Positions 37,142 through 49,781 of a stretch of 64,000 bases of DNA are shown in pieces. Source of the DNA: Paralvinella palmiformis. Taxonomy: Eukaryota; Annelida; Polychaeta; Terebellida; Alvinellidae. The notes under the pieces are model-generated. The model saw only the letters and a list, made by a program, of their open reading frames with translations, was not told the DNA's origin and did not search any database. The first letter of the stretch is position 1. Each line of letters starts with the position of its first letter. The position numbers were made by a program, and so were the translations under genes. The stretch spans positions 1 to 64,000 of the forward strand of contig JAODUP010001155.1 of NCBI GenBank assembly GCA_025642065.1, in the 5' to 3' direction.

Positions 37142-38669
37142 TAGGTTAGGCCTATTATTGCATGCTTCATTTCGCGTACTTTTATTCAATTAACCTCTGG
37201 TTTATGCTCACCTGGTCGGGTAAAAATAGCGTAAGCTAGGTACTTGTATTATACCGGATTCACTTATATTAGTAATCTTTTAGTTGTAAAATATTGAATA
37301 TATCAATATTTTAGAGGAAGTTTTATATGTAATATTGTATTAAAAGCCATTTTGATCCGATGTATGTATACAGAAATATATAATTCTTTTATTGATTACT
37401 AAATTCGGCATAAAAACATCGATTTTTAAATTATCCTTGCTGATTAATCTTTACACTAACAAGATGGTATTTGCTTGTTGTTTGAAACATTTTGTTTTGT
37501 TTGCATGCAAATTAGGATTACAGGGGAAATATCTCGCAGATGACGTGGTCTTCAGACATAAAGCCCATAACATTCTATCATAGACTGTATAACTCTCTTT
37601 ATGCCACAAATGCGACGCGGAAAGAGCCAAAGTGTTTTACAGTGGAGCGCTGGGGTTAACGACCCATAGATGGCAGACCATTCCAAGCAAACATAGAACG
37701 AGAGGCTTTCCCATCACTGACGTCATATTTTACGAACGCCTATGTCTGTGAGGTCTCATGAATATGTATATTCGTATGGTGTTTAGGGGGTACTGAACAC
37801 AGCATCATTGTTTGATGGAACATCTCTATCTCAAGTCACCCGTATAAGTTCAGGTTAAGGAAGGTATCTTTGATAATTTTGTAAATATCATAAACTATAT
37901 ACAGCTAGCGGATTTCCATCTGCGATGTGATCAGTTAGCTTTAAACTCGCCCATCTTTCTCTAGCTGGCAGTATACATTGTTGGATAAACTGCTCCAAAG
38001 TGCACTGATCTGATAGACATTACTAGGTAAGGTCATCAAACCTACTGTTATCTAATTACTCCACATAAAGATAACTTTTCCGTTATTATTAATATTGTAT
38101 ACAACTAGCAAAGGATAAACTATAACCACCTTGACGTGGAATGGATACCCAATGCGACGTTTAACGCAGGTCTTTCCTTGCAAAAGCTTGCAATCCTTCC
38201 TTTCGACCATAGTTTCCCTTTCCACGCCAAATGTCATCGTTTTCCAAATAAAAAGACCAACCATAAATGGGGAACTCGTGGTATTCGTATTTAAAGGACG
38301 GCCGAGGGTTGAAAATGTGATGTTTTGAGTCAGCCGCTGAAATCTACCCCTTGGCTTGCTACAGAGTCTGATATGGAGAGATGGACCTGAAGGGTCGTCA
38401 ATGACTTTAATAGTTGCGTCCTTAGTGGGTTTTTTTTTGGTGCATGATATGTGAGAGTATTACTTTGTGTAAGAGGAAAACACAGACCCTCAGAAAGTAG
38501 CCAATTGAGTTGTTAATCTTTGAATTGGCCTGTAGCTCGAAACAGCTTTAATACCAATATCTGATTAGGTTGTCTCAATTTCTACATTTTCAGATGTCTC
38601 GCTCCGGGAGATAACCGGCAGATTAAACGCTAAATACTAACGCCGGCGTTCAGATTTCCTGACGCCACC
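35796..38669. other. Intergenic region upstream of the SOCS-box gene
   Basis: Holds degraded SINE-A pieces at about 36112-36270 and 36520-36580, an (AC)n-like tract at 36440-36485 and (TC)n(TA)n at 37080-37141. An acceptor-like CTACATTTTCAG at 38582-38593 may start the untranslated leader of the SOCS-box gene. Downstream of it is a six-codon upstream frame at 38594-38614. No other coding signal is recognised. Confidence 0.5.
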
Positions 38670-39929
38670 ATGGGCTCCGCCAATAGTCGACGCGCCATCG
38701 CGGGAGCGGAAGGCCTCACTACGCAGGCGCAGATACCGCGCGACGCCAGTGCCTGGGAGCAGATTTACTCGGAGACCCTGTCCACGTGGAAGTATAGCGC
38801 CGTGTTGTGGGGCTTCGAGCCGAGAATCGACTACACGAACAACGTAAAGGCTCGTCTCCAACCGTGGTGCTGCGGCGGTCGCTATTTCAGCGTACGGTAC
38901 GACTCGCCGAAGGAGGTCATCGAGCGGCCCTACTTCCTCATCACGATAACGGAGACCTGCTTCCGGCAGGACACCTACATCCGGCTGCCGTGCGCCTACC
39001 AGTCGAGGCTGCACGTCGAGCCCGACCCATCCGGACACTACCTGAAGCCCGTCCAGGTGGTGGGCTATCGGGAGGGCATCGCCGTACTCCAGGTGAACGC
39101 CAACGACGGCAAGATGGAATTCCTCGTCGTCCACATGAAGACGGCTACCGTGATCGGGATGCATAAGATCGAGGTGACCGGCAAACACTACCTCTGCGAC
39201 ACCCTGATCAGTCCGGATCTGGCCTCGTTCATCATCAAGCCGAACGCCATGTACGTTCTGAACTTCTGCCGCGGCGAATATCAGAACGTCATCAAGCTCG
39301 TCTCGTGTAAGGGAGAAAACGGCCACTGCCCGGTGACCAAGAAGCTCTTCGACGGCATCGCGGTTCGGCTGTTCGTCGCCTTCGACCCCCGGTACCAGTG
39401 GCGGAGGATCGCCATCGGGAACTACCTTCGTGGCGGCCGCGACGCCGTCTGTCTCTACGACACGGACACCGAGGTGATCATCGTCGAAAGCGACACCTCG
39501 CACTACCAGACCACGCACAACATCGTTTACAGTCCCGACGGTACTTACCTGGCCTCGCTCATCCTCGGTCGCTCGGTCAAGGACGGCCTCTTCAACTTTC
39601 CCCGAGTCCTGGTCTACTCTACTACGGATCTTTCCATTTTGCACGTGATACGTACGACTTTCTTAGCCGAAGTGCCGACGCTGTCGCCGTCGGCGTTGTT
39701 CCCGTTGTTCTCGGAGACTGGCACACACCTGGCCATCGCATACGGAGAGCAGGGAACCTTCTATCAGCAGGTAGCCGGAGTGCACGTCTATAAGATGCCG
39801 GTACTTCTGGACTTACAGAGTCTCTGTCGTCTGACGATCAGAGATTTCTTCGACAGCCAGGACGTGGAGAGGCTGCCATTACCTACCAAACTGAAGTCAT
39901 ACCTGAGGTTTCAGCCGAGTTACGGATGA
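38670..39929 (+). CDS. Myristoylated SOCS-box protein with WD40-like repeats, single exon
   Basis: The 419-codon uninterrupted frame starts in a near-perfect Kozak context (GCCACCATGG). The N-terminus MGSANSRRA fits the N-myristoylation pattern MGxxxS. The C-terminus has a SOCS box: LQSLCRLTIRDFF is the elongin BC box and LPLPTKLKSYL the cullin-5 box. This predicts a substrate-recruiting subunit of an ECS (elongin-cullin-SOCS) ubiquitin ligase. The middle (about 90-370) has beta-rich text with VYSPDGTYLASL and FSETGTHLAIAYG, as in WD40 propeller blades, but a whole propeller is not proven. No introns are visible, and the gene is GC-rich in an AT-rich setting, which also creates long antisense frames. 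The substrate is unknown. Confidence 0.85.
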   Translation: MGSANSRRAIAGAEGLTTQAQIPRDASAWEQIYSETLSTWKYSAVLWGFEPRIDYTNNVKARLQPWCCGGRYFSVRYDSPKEVIERPYFLITITETCFRQDTYIRLPCAYQSRLHVEPDPSGHYLKPVQVVGYREGIAVLQVNANDGKMEFLVVHMKTATVIGMHKIEVTGKHYLCDTLISPDLASFIIKPNAMYVLNFCRGEYQNVIKLVSCKGENGHCPVTKKLFDGIAVRLFVAFDPRYQWRRIAIGNYLRGGRDAVCLYDTDTEVIIVESDTSHYQTTHNIVYSPDGTYLASLILGRSVKDGLFNFPRVLVYSTTDLSILHVIRTTFLAEVPTLSPSALFPLFSETGTHLAIAYGEQGTFYQQVAGVHVYKMPVLLDLQSLCRLTIRDFFDSQDVERLPLPTKLKSYLRFQPSYG

Positions 39930-39940
39930 AATGCTTGCAT

Positions 39941-39990
<50 letters not shown>

Positions 39991-40635
39991 GCAAATAGAT
40001 AAACACTACAGACATACGTATACATATGATTAATTTATGCATCCATACATGGATTGACACACACACGCACCACACACACACACACACACACGCACACACA
40101 CACACACACACACATACTCACTCACCCACTCACTCACTCGGCACTTTAATGAAAAAAGCCTGATTGTGTATGACGGTGTGGTATTAGCATGTTTATGTCT
40201 CTGTGTGGCTATATCTATAATACTGGCCAAGGAAAGGTAAATACGGCGCTATATGACCTGAATACACTACGCTATTTACCTCTAATATATTAAGCCAATG
40301 TAGCCCGGATATTGTTGGTCTACGCTGTAGCCAGATGTTGCCATATAGTGCTAAAGGGCGTCCAGTGTCTGCAGTATGTGCAATTCCATAAATAGAAATC
40401 ATTCGTGACAGGTACAGTTTATATATTATGGGCAGGAGCCAAGTATTTGTCTACCTATATAATTGTACTCGTACTAAAGTATTAATCGTTCTCATCCATT
40501 GTGGCTATCCGATTTAAGGACATTTAGTAAACTAGTCGGAAAGCATTGGATTAGCATTTAACGATTACATTTTTATTTCGGTATTTTGTGATGGTGACAT
40601 TTGCAGATGGCCATTAATGCATATGTAAATATTTT

Positions 40636-40643
40636 TCAATAAA
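40636..40643 (+). promoter_or_regulatory. Candidate polyadenylation signal of the SOCS-box gene
   Basis: TTCAATAAAATT holds AATAAA about 0.7 kb after the TGA at 39927-39929. The 3' flank before it contains (AT)n at 39942-39987 and CA-rich DNA at 40055-40112. Confidence 0.3.
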
Positions 40644-41173
40644 ATTATAATTAGGTAACAAGTCCCTTTGTTCCTTCACAATTCATGTCTGCATGTATCC
40701 TCAATCAAATATAATAGTTTTCTTGGTCGTATTGGGCTATTTGTAATTACAAATGCATTATTATTATTATTATTATTTTATCTTCCCTCTCATCATCATA
40801 GTCATCATCACTGTCATACGTTGTTATCATCAGTTTTAGGCGAGAAGCGCTAATTTAGCAAAATTTATTTGTTTGTTTTGATGTTGTCTTTGTCAACTGT
40901 GTCCGTACCAAGACGACACCGGTATCTGATAGAGGTAATTATGTACTGATGAGGAGTATTCTGGTAATAAAGTGACAAGAATAGAGATCACCTTAATGCC
41001 ACTGAGTTGTCAGTGTTATCTCGTCTTTTCTACGGTAGTGTCACATGAGTAGGAATCAATGAAGAATGAAAAAAAGGGGAAAAAGCGAACTCAAACTTCA
41101 TAAAAAGGAGACTATTAAATTTTAACTATAAATTATATCGATTGTGACTGTATTACAGTCATTTCCCTTTAAG

Positions 41174-41472
41174 CCGCACACCAATGTGACCAACAATCTG
41201 GTTGCGTCCCAGTCCGCACGATATTTGTAAGGAACGAAAGGCAGACGTGTTCGAATGCTGCCACAATCCGGTTATTCTTGCTTCCGTTTCCACACGGCCA
41301 TTTTGGGATCGAAATGTACTGCATTTGTTGTTGTACAGAAGAAGACCAAAAAGGTCATCTACTCCCCGAAGACTACAAACTCGCGGATCATCATCGAGCG
41401 GCTTTAATTAGAAGGAAATTGACATTCGAACCAGACGTCATCACCCCCACTTCTCCTGAAAGACTCCTATAA
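41174..41472 (+). CDS. Possible terminal exon of an unrecognised gene
   Basis: After the acceptor TCATTTCCCTTTAAG the frame stays open for 98 codons to TAA, and AATAAA follows at 41719-41724. The text includes a hydrophobic stretch (IRLFLLPFPHGHFGIEMY), a Cys cluster CICCC that could be palmitoylated, and a charged tail with TPTSPERLL at the end. No upstream exon was found and I do not know the family. A chance open frame remains possible. Confidence 0.25.
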
Positions 41473-41934
41473 ACACCGCCTTCAACAAAAAGACAGAACA
41501 GAAGTCAACTTCAAATAAGCGGACAGCCAGCGCGGTCTCTACCCCAAACTTCAACGAGTATAAGTTGTTGCTAACGTCAACAATCCCAAATAATACTTGC
41601 TGTCCGGTTTGTATTTTGAGGCTTCGTGCATCGCTAAAATGTTTAAAATAGTAAATTAGCCGGAACATCATTAGCTGTTAACACCCGGCTTTATTGGGTA
41701 ATGCTTTGTGCTGTAATTAAATAAACGTCTTTGGTGTGACAGCAGAAAGACAATCCTGAGAAAACATATTTATTTACTGAAGAAAATTCAGATTTTCAGC
41801 TTGGTCTAGATTTCTCGATACCTTGATACATTAAATACAGATTTAAAAGCCAATGCCTGTTTTGGTATTGCGATCCTTCTGGTTGTATTTCTGGAGTGCA
41901 TATATCTCATATTATTATTATTCGAAAAAATTTG

Positions 41935-42330
41935 ACTTAAAGCTATTCATACTAGCACAATATATCCCATGTCCAGGCAAGTAATTCCAGTCATGAATTG
42001 CTCTTTGGTTAAAGACGCTTCTCCTCAGATCAAGCCTGCATCGTCCCATGAACACTTTTCACAGTGACCTCTGGTGTTGTTGTTAGGTGGGAAGATAAAG
42101 AAGTTATGGGGATCTAGTCTGTCCATACCATTCGTAATCTTAAATACATGGATCAGATCCCCTCGTCGCCTTCTAAAGTCCAAAGATGGCCGGCGGCTTT
42201 AAGATTTTAAGCCGGTCCTCGTATGGGAGATGGCTAATACTTGAGATCAGTTTAGTTGCCCCTTTCTGTACTCTCTCCACCTCTAGTTTATCTCATCTGT
42301 ACCTTGGATGCATGAGAACAGAACGTATTA
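41935..42330 (-). mobile_element. CR1-like LINE fragment (C-terminal end of the reverse transcriptase ORF)
   Basis: Read on the - strand: VQKGATKLISSISHLPYEDR, then RRRGDLIHVFKITNGMDRLD, then RRSVFNQRAIHDWNYLPGHG. This is the usual C-terminal text of CR1-type reverse transcriptase ORFs. Stops and frame changes show it is dead. It differs from the L2-like family at 13838-16985. Confidence 0.75.
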
Positions 42331-42714
42331 ATATATTTCGTGTTAATTATGTAAAGTGATTAATACGTGCTGAGCGTATATCACACGAATTACTATTATC
42401 AAACAGTGCAAATCGATTTCAATGTTCCCTTTTTCAATATGTTAAAGTGTCCATCTGTAATGATCTGGACAGCCACAACATAGATCAATAAGTCCTGCTT
42501 TGACCAGTGGCTTGTCTAGACTAACGGCAGCTCTAGACTCTACCAACAAGTTGTCTTTCAATTGATAACTGTAAGAAATAAGTAAAATTAACCGGAATAA
42601 ATTGAACAGCTGCTCCGTAAGTGTTTTGTTTTTTAAATAGAAAAAAAACCCCAGAAGGAACCAACCCCAAAACCCAAGAAAACAAACAAGATAAATAAAC
42701 ACAAACAAACAAAA

Positions 42715-42872
42715 GCTATTTTACGGCCACTTTTGTACACGTGGTTTGTTAGATAGGCCGAGTGACCTACAATGGCAATAAGGCGAAGTGAAAGATGAAA
42801 CACCCTTCAAATTTAGCCCGGTCGCGTGTTCGAACCCTGGTGTTAGATTGTAGCCAATTGTTCGACCACATA
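42715..42872 (-). mobile_element. SINE-A copy, - strand
   Basis: On the + strand it reads TTTTACGGCCACTTTTGTAC, GGCCGAGTGACC, GCGAAGTGAAAGATGAAACA and GTGTTCGAACCC, the reverse of the SINE-A body and B box. Confidence 0.75.
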
Positions 42873-43362
42873 GGCTGTGGAGACGTCGGAAAGAAAAGAA
42901 AAACCCACAAACACATAAACAAACACACATACACAAACAAACATTTGCGCTAAGAATCACTTAATCCATAGTTTTGAATTTGAACCTACTGAACTGTCCT
43001 ATGACAGTTTTGTTGTTGCTATAGTTGTTGTTGTTGTTGATGTTAACCACGTAATCTTTTAATATTATCTATTTAAGTATTCTATAATTGGTGCCAAATT
43101 ACATAGGGTTTTTTCTTGTATTGCTTACGCATAGCGGTTATTGAACAAGCTTTTTTTAGAATGAAGAGGGCTTTATGCAGTTTGATATAATAAGTAAATA
43201 AACAAAGAATAAAAATTAATTATACATAACATTTATTTCGGTCTAACATATCCATTTTGACGGATTCGGCGTCTAAAGCAGCGAGTTTACGATGATCCTA
43301 TAAAGTACAGGTATTGCAATATCAGGTATATACTGTCAATTATATAGAATGAGTAATCTTTC

Positions 43363-43520
43363 CCGTGGCTCATCTATTAGAGCATTGCGCTACAAACTGT
43401 TAGGTTGTGGGTTCGAATCCGTCTCACACCTCTGTTTGTGGAATCAGGCAGCGTCCCTCAGCCAGATATCCCAACGGGAGACCAACTCAGAAGATAAATA
43501 ATTCAATTGAAATCAATCCC
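43363..43520 (+). mobile_element. SINE-B copy
   Basis: GTGGCTCATCTATTAGAGCA (A box region) and GGGTTCGAATCC (B box) lead into a body of about 100 bp ending near AATTGAAATC. It resembles 6487 in its tRNA-like head (TTAGAGCATTGCGCTACAAA). No cloverleaf acceptor stem can be closed. Confidence 0.7.
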
Positions 43521-44472
43521 TCTTTACTGGATATCGTCTGGGTGGTGGTGGTTGGGGGAGGGGAGGGGGAGGGGGGTCAGGCGGCGTATTTGGGTACGAG
43601 CATAATATTTCACCTTTGCAGCCATTTGCTCATTTGGGAAGAAACCGAACAATGAGCAACTGGAACATTAGCTCCAATCTAGTATTAGATTCTAATTGTG
43701 AATCTGCCCGATTTAGCTCTACACAAGAACACTGTGCTATTATGAACGGCAGCGTCCAAGCTCCAGACCTCAAATGGTCAACAAACAAGGCAGTTCCTCC
43801 GTTAAGTAATTATCTTTCTTATTTTCGAATAATTACGGTTCTTGTATCCGATGTGATTACTACACGAACTATTCCATTTAAGCTCACGTCGTAATCTATT
43901 ACAACGACAATGGAATTTTCTTGTAAAACGAAGCAAATTCGTTAGGAATATTATCATCGTGCAATTTTTACTTTTAAATATTTAATTGCCAATCAAGATG
44001 ACCGCGTCTTGTTCAGGGTACAGTTAACTTGTTCTGAGGTTGGCGTTCCTAATTCGTATTGTAATTAATATGTTTCTTAATTATTAATTTTTGCCAAGAC
44101 TTGTGTTTGTACGTTTTAGCCTTAGCTGCTGAACGATACAAGGCCGGACTCGATTGAATAGAATTTTGCTGCCACTGAAGGGATACTCGCCGTCGGGATT
44201 ATATTTAGACGAAAGTTGATTCTTGTGACGTCTTCCTGGAATTCTCAGAGGTTGGTGTACGTTAGTGACGTAACAGTCCTTGATAGTTGACCTGTATCTA
44301 GAACAACAATATTCCCCGTTGAGTCGTGTCCTTCTAACATCCATTGACGTGTTGTTGTTGTTTACGTAATGTACCACATGGCGATAAATTGTGTAACCGG
44401 AAGTTAGTGGTTTGTGTGAACTGGCTGCTCGAGGATATAGTGATAGTTAAACATGTGATGATTATGTGTTAC

Positions 44473-44714
<242 letters not shown>

Positions 44715-44764
44715 CACACAAGCACACATAAAAGAAAACGTAAACACACTCACTTACTTGCTCA

Positions 44765-45375
44765 CTTCACTTAATAAAGCGGCCCTACTAAGACCCATTC
44801 GCTTTAAAATTAAAATAAAATATATAATCAATCAATCAATCAAATTATGGATATTCTCCGTAACAAAAAAATTAGTTTCCAATTGGTGAGTTTTGAGATG
44901 ATCAGAATAAACCTTACCAAGAGATCATACACTTCAAATTCCTTCTGCAACCTGTTCCCCAAACTAGGAATTAGCACAACAAAGACAAATGGTCACATGA
45001 CTTGAAATAAAGATGACTTCCAAACGAATTAAGGTCCACATAAGTATTCATTTATACCGTTGTTGGTATATTTAGAAGTTGTTAGTGAAACCTTTAAAAC
45101 CGATACACCTTTCGGTGACACTGACGGCTAACGTTGTTTTAGAACAAATGGGTGATAGGGTCACAGGTTCGAGTATTTGACACTGTGCCAGCTTCGACCC
45201 TCCCAGTTAATCGAAGATAGTTGTTGTTATAATTCGATGTACCACATACGAGGGAGTTACCGTATAGTCTATATGAGATGTAACAAAGGCACACGGGACT
45301 GCAGCGCGTGCTTCGCGCGTCAAGAATGCTTTTAAACAATCGATATGATTACGATGGTCGTAGGCATAGTGGAAC
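44765..45375 (-). mobile_element. LINE fragment (3' part of the 13838-16985 family)
   Basis: It aligns by eye to 13850-14530 of the long LINE. Shared blocks include ATGAGATGTAACAAAGGCA and GTCAAGAATGCTTTTAAACA, and the AATAAAGCGGCCCTACTA tail block. It is heavily degraded. Confidence 0.65.
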
Positions 45376-45470
45376 ACACGATGCGATATGCAATGCTCAT
45401 TTATTTTTGGAATTGTACGTAACGCGATGCAGCGAAATAAATAATATCCATTTGAGGAAATATGGTAAAA

Positions 45471-45646
45471 TTACGACGTCCAAATCACAAAACGATCCTC
45501 GTGACAAATGCTCTGTGTGATAGAAACGTGACAAACAATTAGTAATTGTAACAAGGGAACTAGTGTGCCACAGATAGCTACGAGTGTGACGAAGATAATC
45601 TTCCAGGTTGGACGAGATGGATTAATTACGAGTGTATAATTGTCAG
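45471..45646 (-). CDS. Possible terminal exon with a transmembrane helix
   Basis: On the - strand an acceptor TGTTCACTTACAG is followed by an open frame of 57 codons to TAA: DNYTLVINPSRPTW, then a hydrophobic helix KIIFVTLVAICGTLVPLLQL, LIVCHVSI and a short tail ending FVIWTS. AATAAA is present on the same strand about 65 bases after the stop (45402-45408). This is the shape of the last exon of a single-pass membrane protein. No upstream exons were identified, and the family is unknown. Confidence 0.3.
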
Positions 45647-45659
45647 CTGTAAGTGAACA

Positions 45660-47370
45660 TGATAGGATAGATGATATGCATGTTGAATAAATACACACAT
45701 TATTAGGATAAATATACGTGGTGTCAAATAGGAAATGTGCCACAGTTGTTTGTTTGTATTATTTGTTTATCTTGTTTGCTTTAGACAGAGTAAATAACAC
45801 ACCTCAATTATAGATTAACCTAAGGATATCAACAACAGAAAATGCTTAAAAGAAAGGTAAACAAATATAGCGACTGGTGTGCTATATAATTATTAGACGG
45901 AAGGCGAATTGACAATACGGTATGGTATATTGAAAAACCGGATTTTTCCTCTTGTGCCGGTTATGTGCCTATTCGTACCATAACATTTTAGTCCCTTGGT
46001 TAGTTCGTATCCATCGAACTTCACGGGCGAAGATTACCCAGTAACAGCATGATGGAGATCCCGGTAATTTAGCCAGGAGATGCTCCGTGGCGTCGAAAGG
46101 GAATTACCCAAGGGGACGAATTAGTCGAATCATTCGAAAGGTCAGATGTCGATGTTAAAAAGGTCGCAATTATTGTTTTGGGTCTTTCCTGGCTGATATA
46201 TCATAAACTGTCACCCAACTTCCCCATGATTCGATTTAAAGGAATTCAATGGTCATGGTTAGTATCAGTGAAAGAAAACAAAAAACCCCTAACTCCACCA
46301 ATTCCGGTTTAAAAAAAACTCCTGTAAGGTAAATTAAACCGTTGCATCGAGTTCGCCATATTGCATAAGACGATATGTAATTAGAATCTTCGTATTATGT
46401 ATCGCAATTATTTTGTTTATTGGATTGAAAGAACAACGTATTCACCGCGGAAATATAATTCCAGATCAGGATGAGTCATCTAGGTTGTAGATATCAGCTT
46501 CCAAAATGTGTCTCCTTCCGACAAAATCAGTAACTGGTGCGTCACGTTATCAACTGGTGCTTATACATTCTATAATATTTCATGAGTTCATAGCTAAAGG
46601 AAGCTATTTGACTGTTTCACCAAGAAGGTGTTTCCACCTTGAGATCACTCCCTAGCAGAAAAAGTTTGCCCTGATGAATATGCCAGAGATATATAGCATG
46701 ATTAACTTGATACATTCTTCGCGAATAAATCGTGGGATCAAGATGAGTGTGTGAGTGAGATTTCGTTTAGCCTCGGGACACATTGCCTGAGGGGAATCTC
46801 CTTAGACGAATATCTCAGAAATACACATGAGAGTGGGACTCGAACCTAGACATGGAAGTTTACAGTACAGTTCTATTAGCTCTGTGATATGATGTGTCAT
46901 CAGTGGAGAACTTCGGATTGTTTATTTTTATTTTTAGTGATTCACATATTTTTATACTTCCCTATTTCGACTGTCTCTTGCGGTTATCTTCCAGTTCGGA
47001 GCGTCTTTCCTGGAACGCTGTCTAAGTCTAATTTATCTTTGGTATGCCAAATGGTTCAGGATAGACTTCCAAACTCTAATTATGGTCTAATTAATGAATT
47101 GATGGGTATTTCAATGTTATCGATGTTACCAACACAGTAAAAAAATTGTTGGTATTAAGCCAATATGTTGATTTAACAAAAATAACCATGGAAGTAATGC
47201 AATTGTTGGAAATATGTTGTTGGCAATGATAACACTCAGATCTTTATCCGGGAACACTTATTGTAAACAAATACCTCTTCGGGAGATTTGTTCTACGTGG
47301 AGAACGAGATATTTGTTTTCGTTGTACCTCAGGAGTCACCAATGAGACCAACTGATTAAAGTCTAATTGT
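45660..47370. other. Intergenic DNA
   Basis: Contains a SINE-B copy on the - strand at about 46725-46890 (GTGGGACTCGAACC is the reversed B box). An 83-codon frame at 46889-47140 has no supporting motif. Nothing else is recognised. Confidence 0.5.
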
Positions 47371-47545
47371 ATTTAATGGAAATCATTTAGGGTTGGCATT
47401 GACCTGGAGAGTTTCATATCATCAACAAACAGGGAATCGTTTTTGGAAAAGAAATAATAGAGAAAATGCTGTTATTATATTGCAGGAGTAGGGCCAAACC
47501 ATATATATATATATATATATATCCCTGGGGCACATTACTGATAGC
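47370..47545 (-). mobile_element. LINE reverse-transcriptase scrap
   Basis: On the - strand it reads DSLFVDDMKLSRSMPTLNDF, which looks like the catalytic box region of a CR1-type reverse transcriptase. The same box recurs at 48462-48500 (DPLFVDDMKLSG). Both are too short for a firm family call. Confidence 0.4.
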
Positions 47546-47785
47546 ACATGTCTGGTAATCAGATCATTCGTTCGGCTAGATTATCTTGTCCTGTATACGA
47601 CAAGGTCTCAATTTCCGGGTTTAAGGGGAAGTACAATGTAAACAAAATATACGTGTAGCTCTTTAGTTATTGTGCTTATGTGTGTGTGTTCTCACGTCTG
47701 CGTCTCTACTCTGCTGAGTGAGCGTGTGAGTTTGTGAGCATGTGCGTGATTGTTTTCTCTCTCCCCCCACCTTTCTCTCTCTCTG

Positions 47786-47822
<37 letters not shown>

Positions 47823-49749
47823 GTGCGTGTGTGTGTGTGTGTGTGTGTGTCTATCAGTAGGACAAGTGACACATTATGTAGCTAATTTTGAAGAATCAAT
47901 TAACTCTACCACGTTCCCCCCCAGACAGACAACTAGGCACATCTGTACAGTGAAATACTATCTAATCCGGAATGCACTGTTTTGGGACGATAACACTTAA
48001 CCCCTACCGATATGAACCTTGTACTTTACGAGAATATTGCATTCTTTGGATTCCCTTTTGTTATCGCCTCCGTCCGCCAGGTGGAGACTACAATCAATGA
48101 TCGATTAATCATCGGTTAGTGAAAAAAACTTATTTCAGACTTGATTTGATATGAGATATCATTACGGTTTATTGGGAAATATTTATGGCTGTCTTATGAT
48201 AGTCATAATGTCTGACTTATTCGACTATTACCAAACCTTGCCTAGTACAAAACTCATATATGCATGTACATGTGTGTAGTAACTCGCCATTGATGTAAAA
48301 TGGAGTTTTTGCACAGGGAGGGATTACACACATTGTCGGCCACTACTGTTTGTCGTTCGGAAACCCGAAGATTCGCCGAAGAGTCACGATGTGACTTAGG
48401 TATCACGTGGTTTTGTTTACTACCGATCGTTCACCGAAAATCCACGAATTGTGTGTCGACTGCGCCCGGAGAGTTTCATGTCATCAACAAACAGGGGATC
48501 ATCAACAAGTAAACAACGGATTTAATTTTGAATAAATTAAGCGCAAACAATTTCTAAATTCTGGAACTATAAACAAATCACGATCGTTGTATGTCACTGT
48601 ACTGATACATATGATTCCGCCATTTTGAAAATTTTGCGCAAACTGTGATCGTACCCGACAGAGCCCCTTCAGCCTCGATCTGGGAGTACGCATCAATATT
48701 CAGTAAGGAGTATTAAGAAAGGCCTATGGTGGGTGCCGTGGGGAATCTCTCCAATGCGCTATATCTGTCAAATGGGATATTGTTTACGTGCTCCCGCTTT
48801 TTGTACGTAGCCTGCACGTAGCCGCTTTCCTGTGGGCGTGACATATTTGAGGCATACGAAAAGTGAATTAGCTGGGACCCACAGGCTGATGAGTAGCTCA
48901 GACACGTGTATAGGTCTACGTATATATGTATCGATAAATGAAGCCGTAGAACATTTTATATTTAGATTAATGTATGTATAGTTTTATTTATATTTATGCA
49001 GGTAGAGGTCTCAAAGGATGTTTAGCGATGTTGATGTTCTGCGCCTGTGCCACTATATATGTATCCTAAAACACCCGCGCGCACCCGATTTACCAGATTT
49101 TAAAATATTAAAAACTTAACTGTTTTTCTTTCTTTGGCTGTTTAATAATATGCTTACCTGTGACTAAAACCAAAGAATTTTTAACGCAAGACTGATGTGA
49201 TATAAATTTGATGATACTAATTTGTTTTATTTGTACAACCGATATATTTTACACCTAAAATTATGATTTTCATAAGAGATACTTTTATTATAAGATTTTC
49301 TGAGTGATGTAACAATCATAACCAATTGTTTTGGGACGTTGTGGTCAACCACAATTATCAACGAGTTGATATTTAATATCATGTCAAGAGTCAGCAGATT
49401 CAACATCTGAAATTGATTATACAATGATAAATTACCATCTTAATTGGCCAAAATGTATTATGATTTGATATGATACATTATGAAATGATATGGATATTAT
49501 ATGACATGATACGATATGATAGCACGTGATATGATTCATTATGCTGTGATTTGATATACTGTGGTTTGATGTGATGTGATGTGACGTGATATGATATGAT
49601 ATAGTATGATAGAAGGATACAACGCAGTGCAACGATATAATGATTTTATTGCAAGACGATTTTTGGCATAAATATAAAAAGAGACATAATTTGGGATTAG
49701 TAATGCTTAGACTAGTAAATAATTTTACCTTACATTATCCTTTAGGTTA

Positions 49750-49781
<32 letters not shown>

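Noticed and set aside
38637..39644. 335-codon open frame on the - strand
   Set aside because: It is antisense to the SOCS-box gene and open only because that gene is GC-rich. It is full of Val/Asp/Arg with no domain, and the + frame has a Kozak start, myristoylation signal and SOCS box.
43616..43894. 92-codon frame on the + strand with two Cys
   Set aside because: No splice sites frame it, there is no start context, and no family is recognised. Probably chance.
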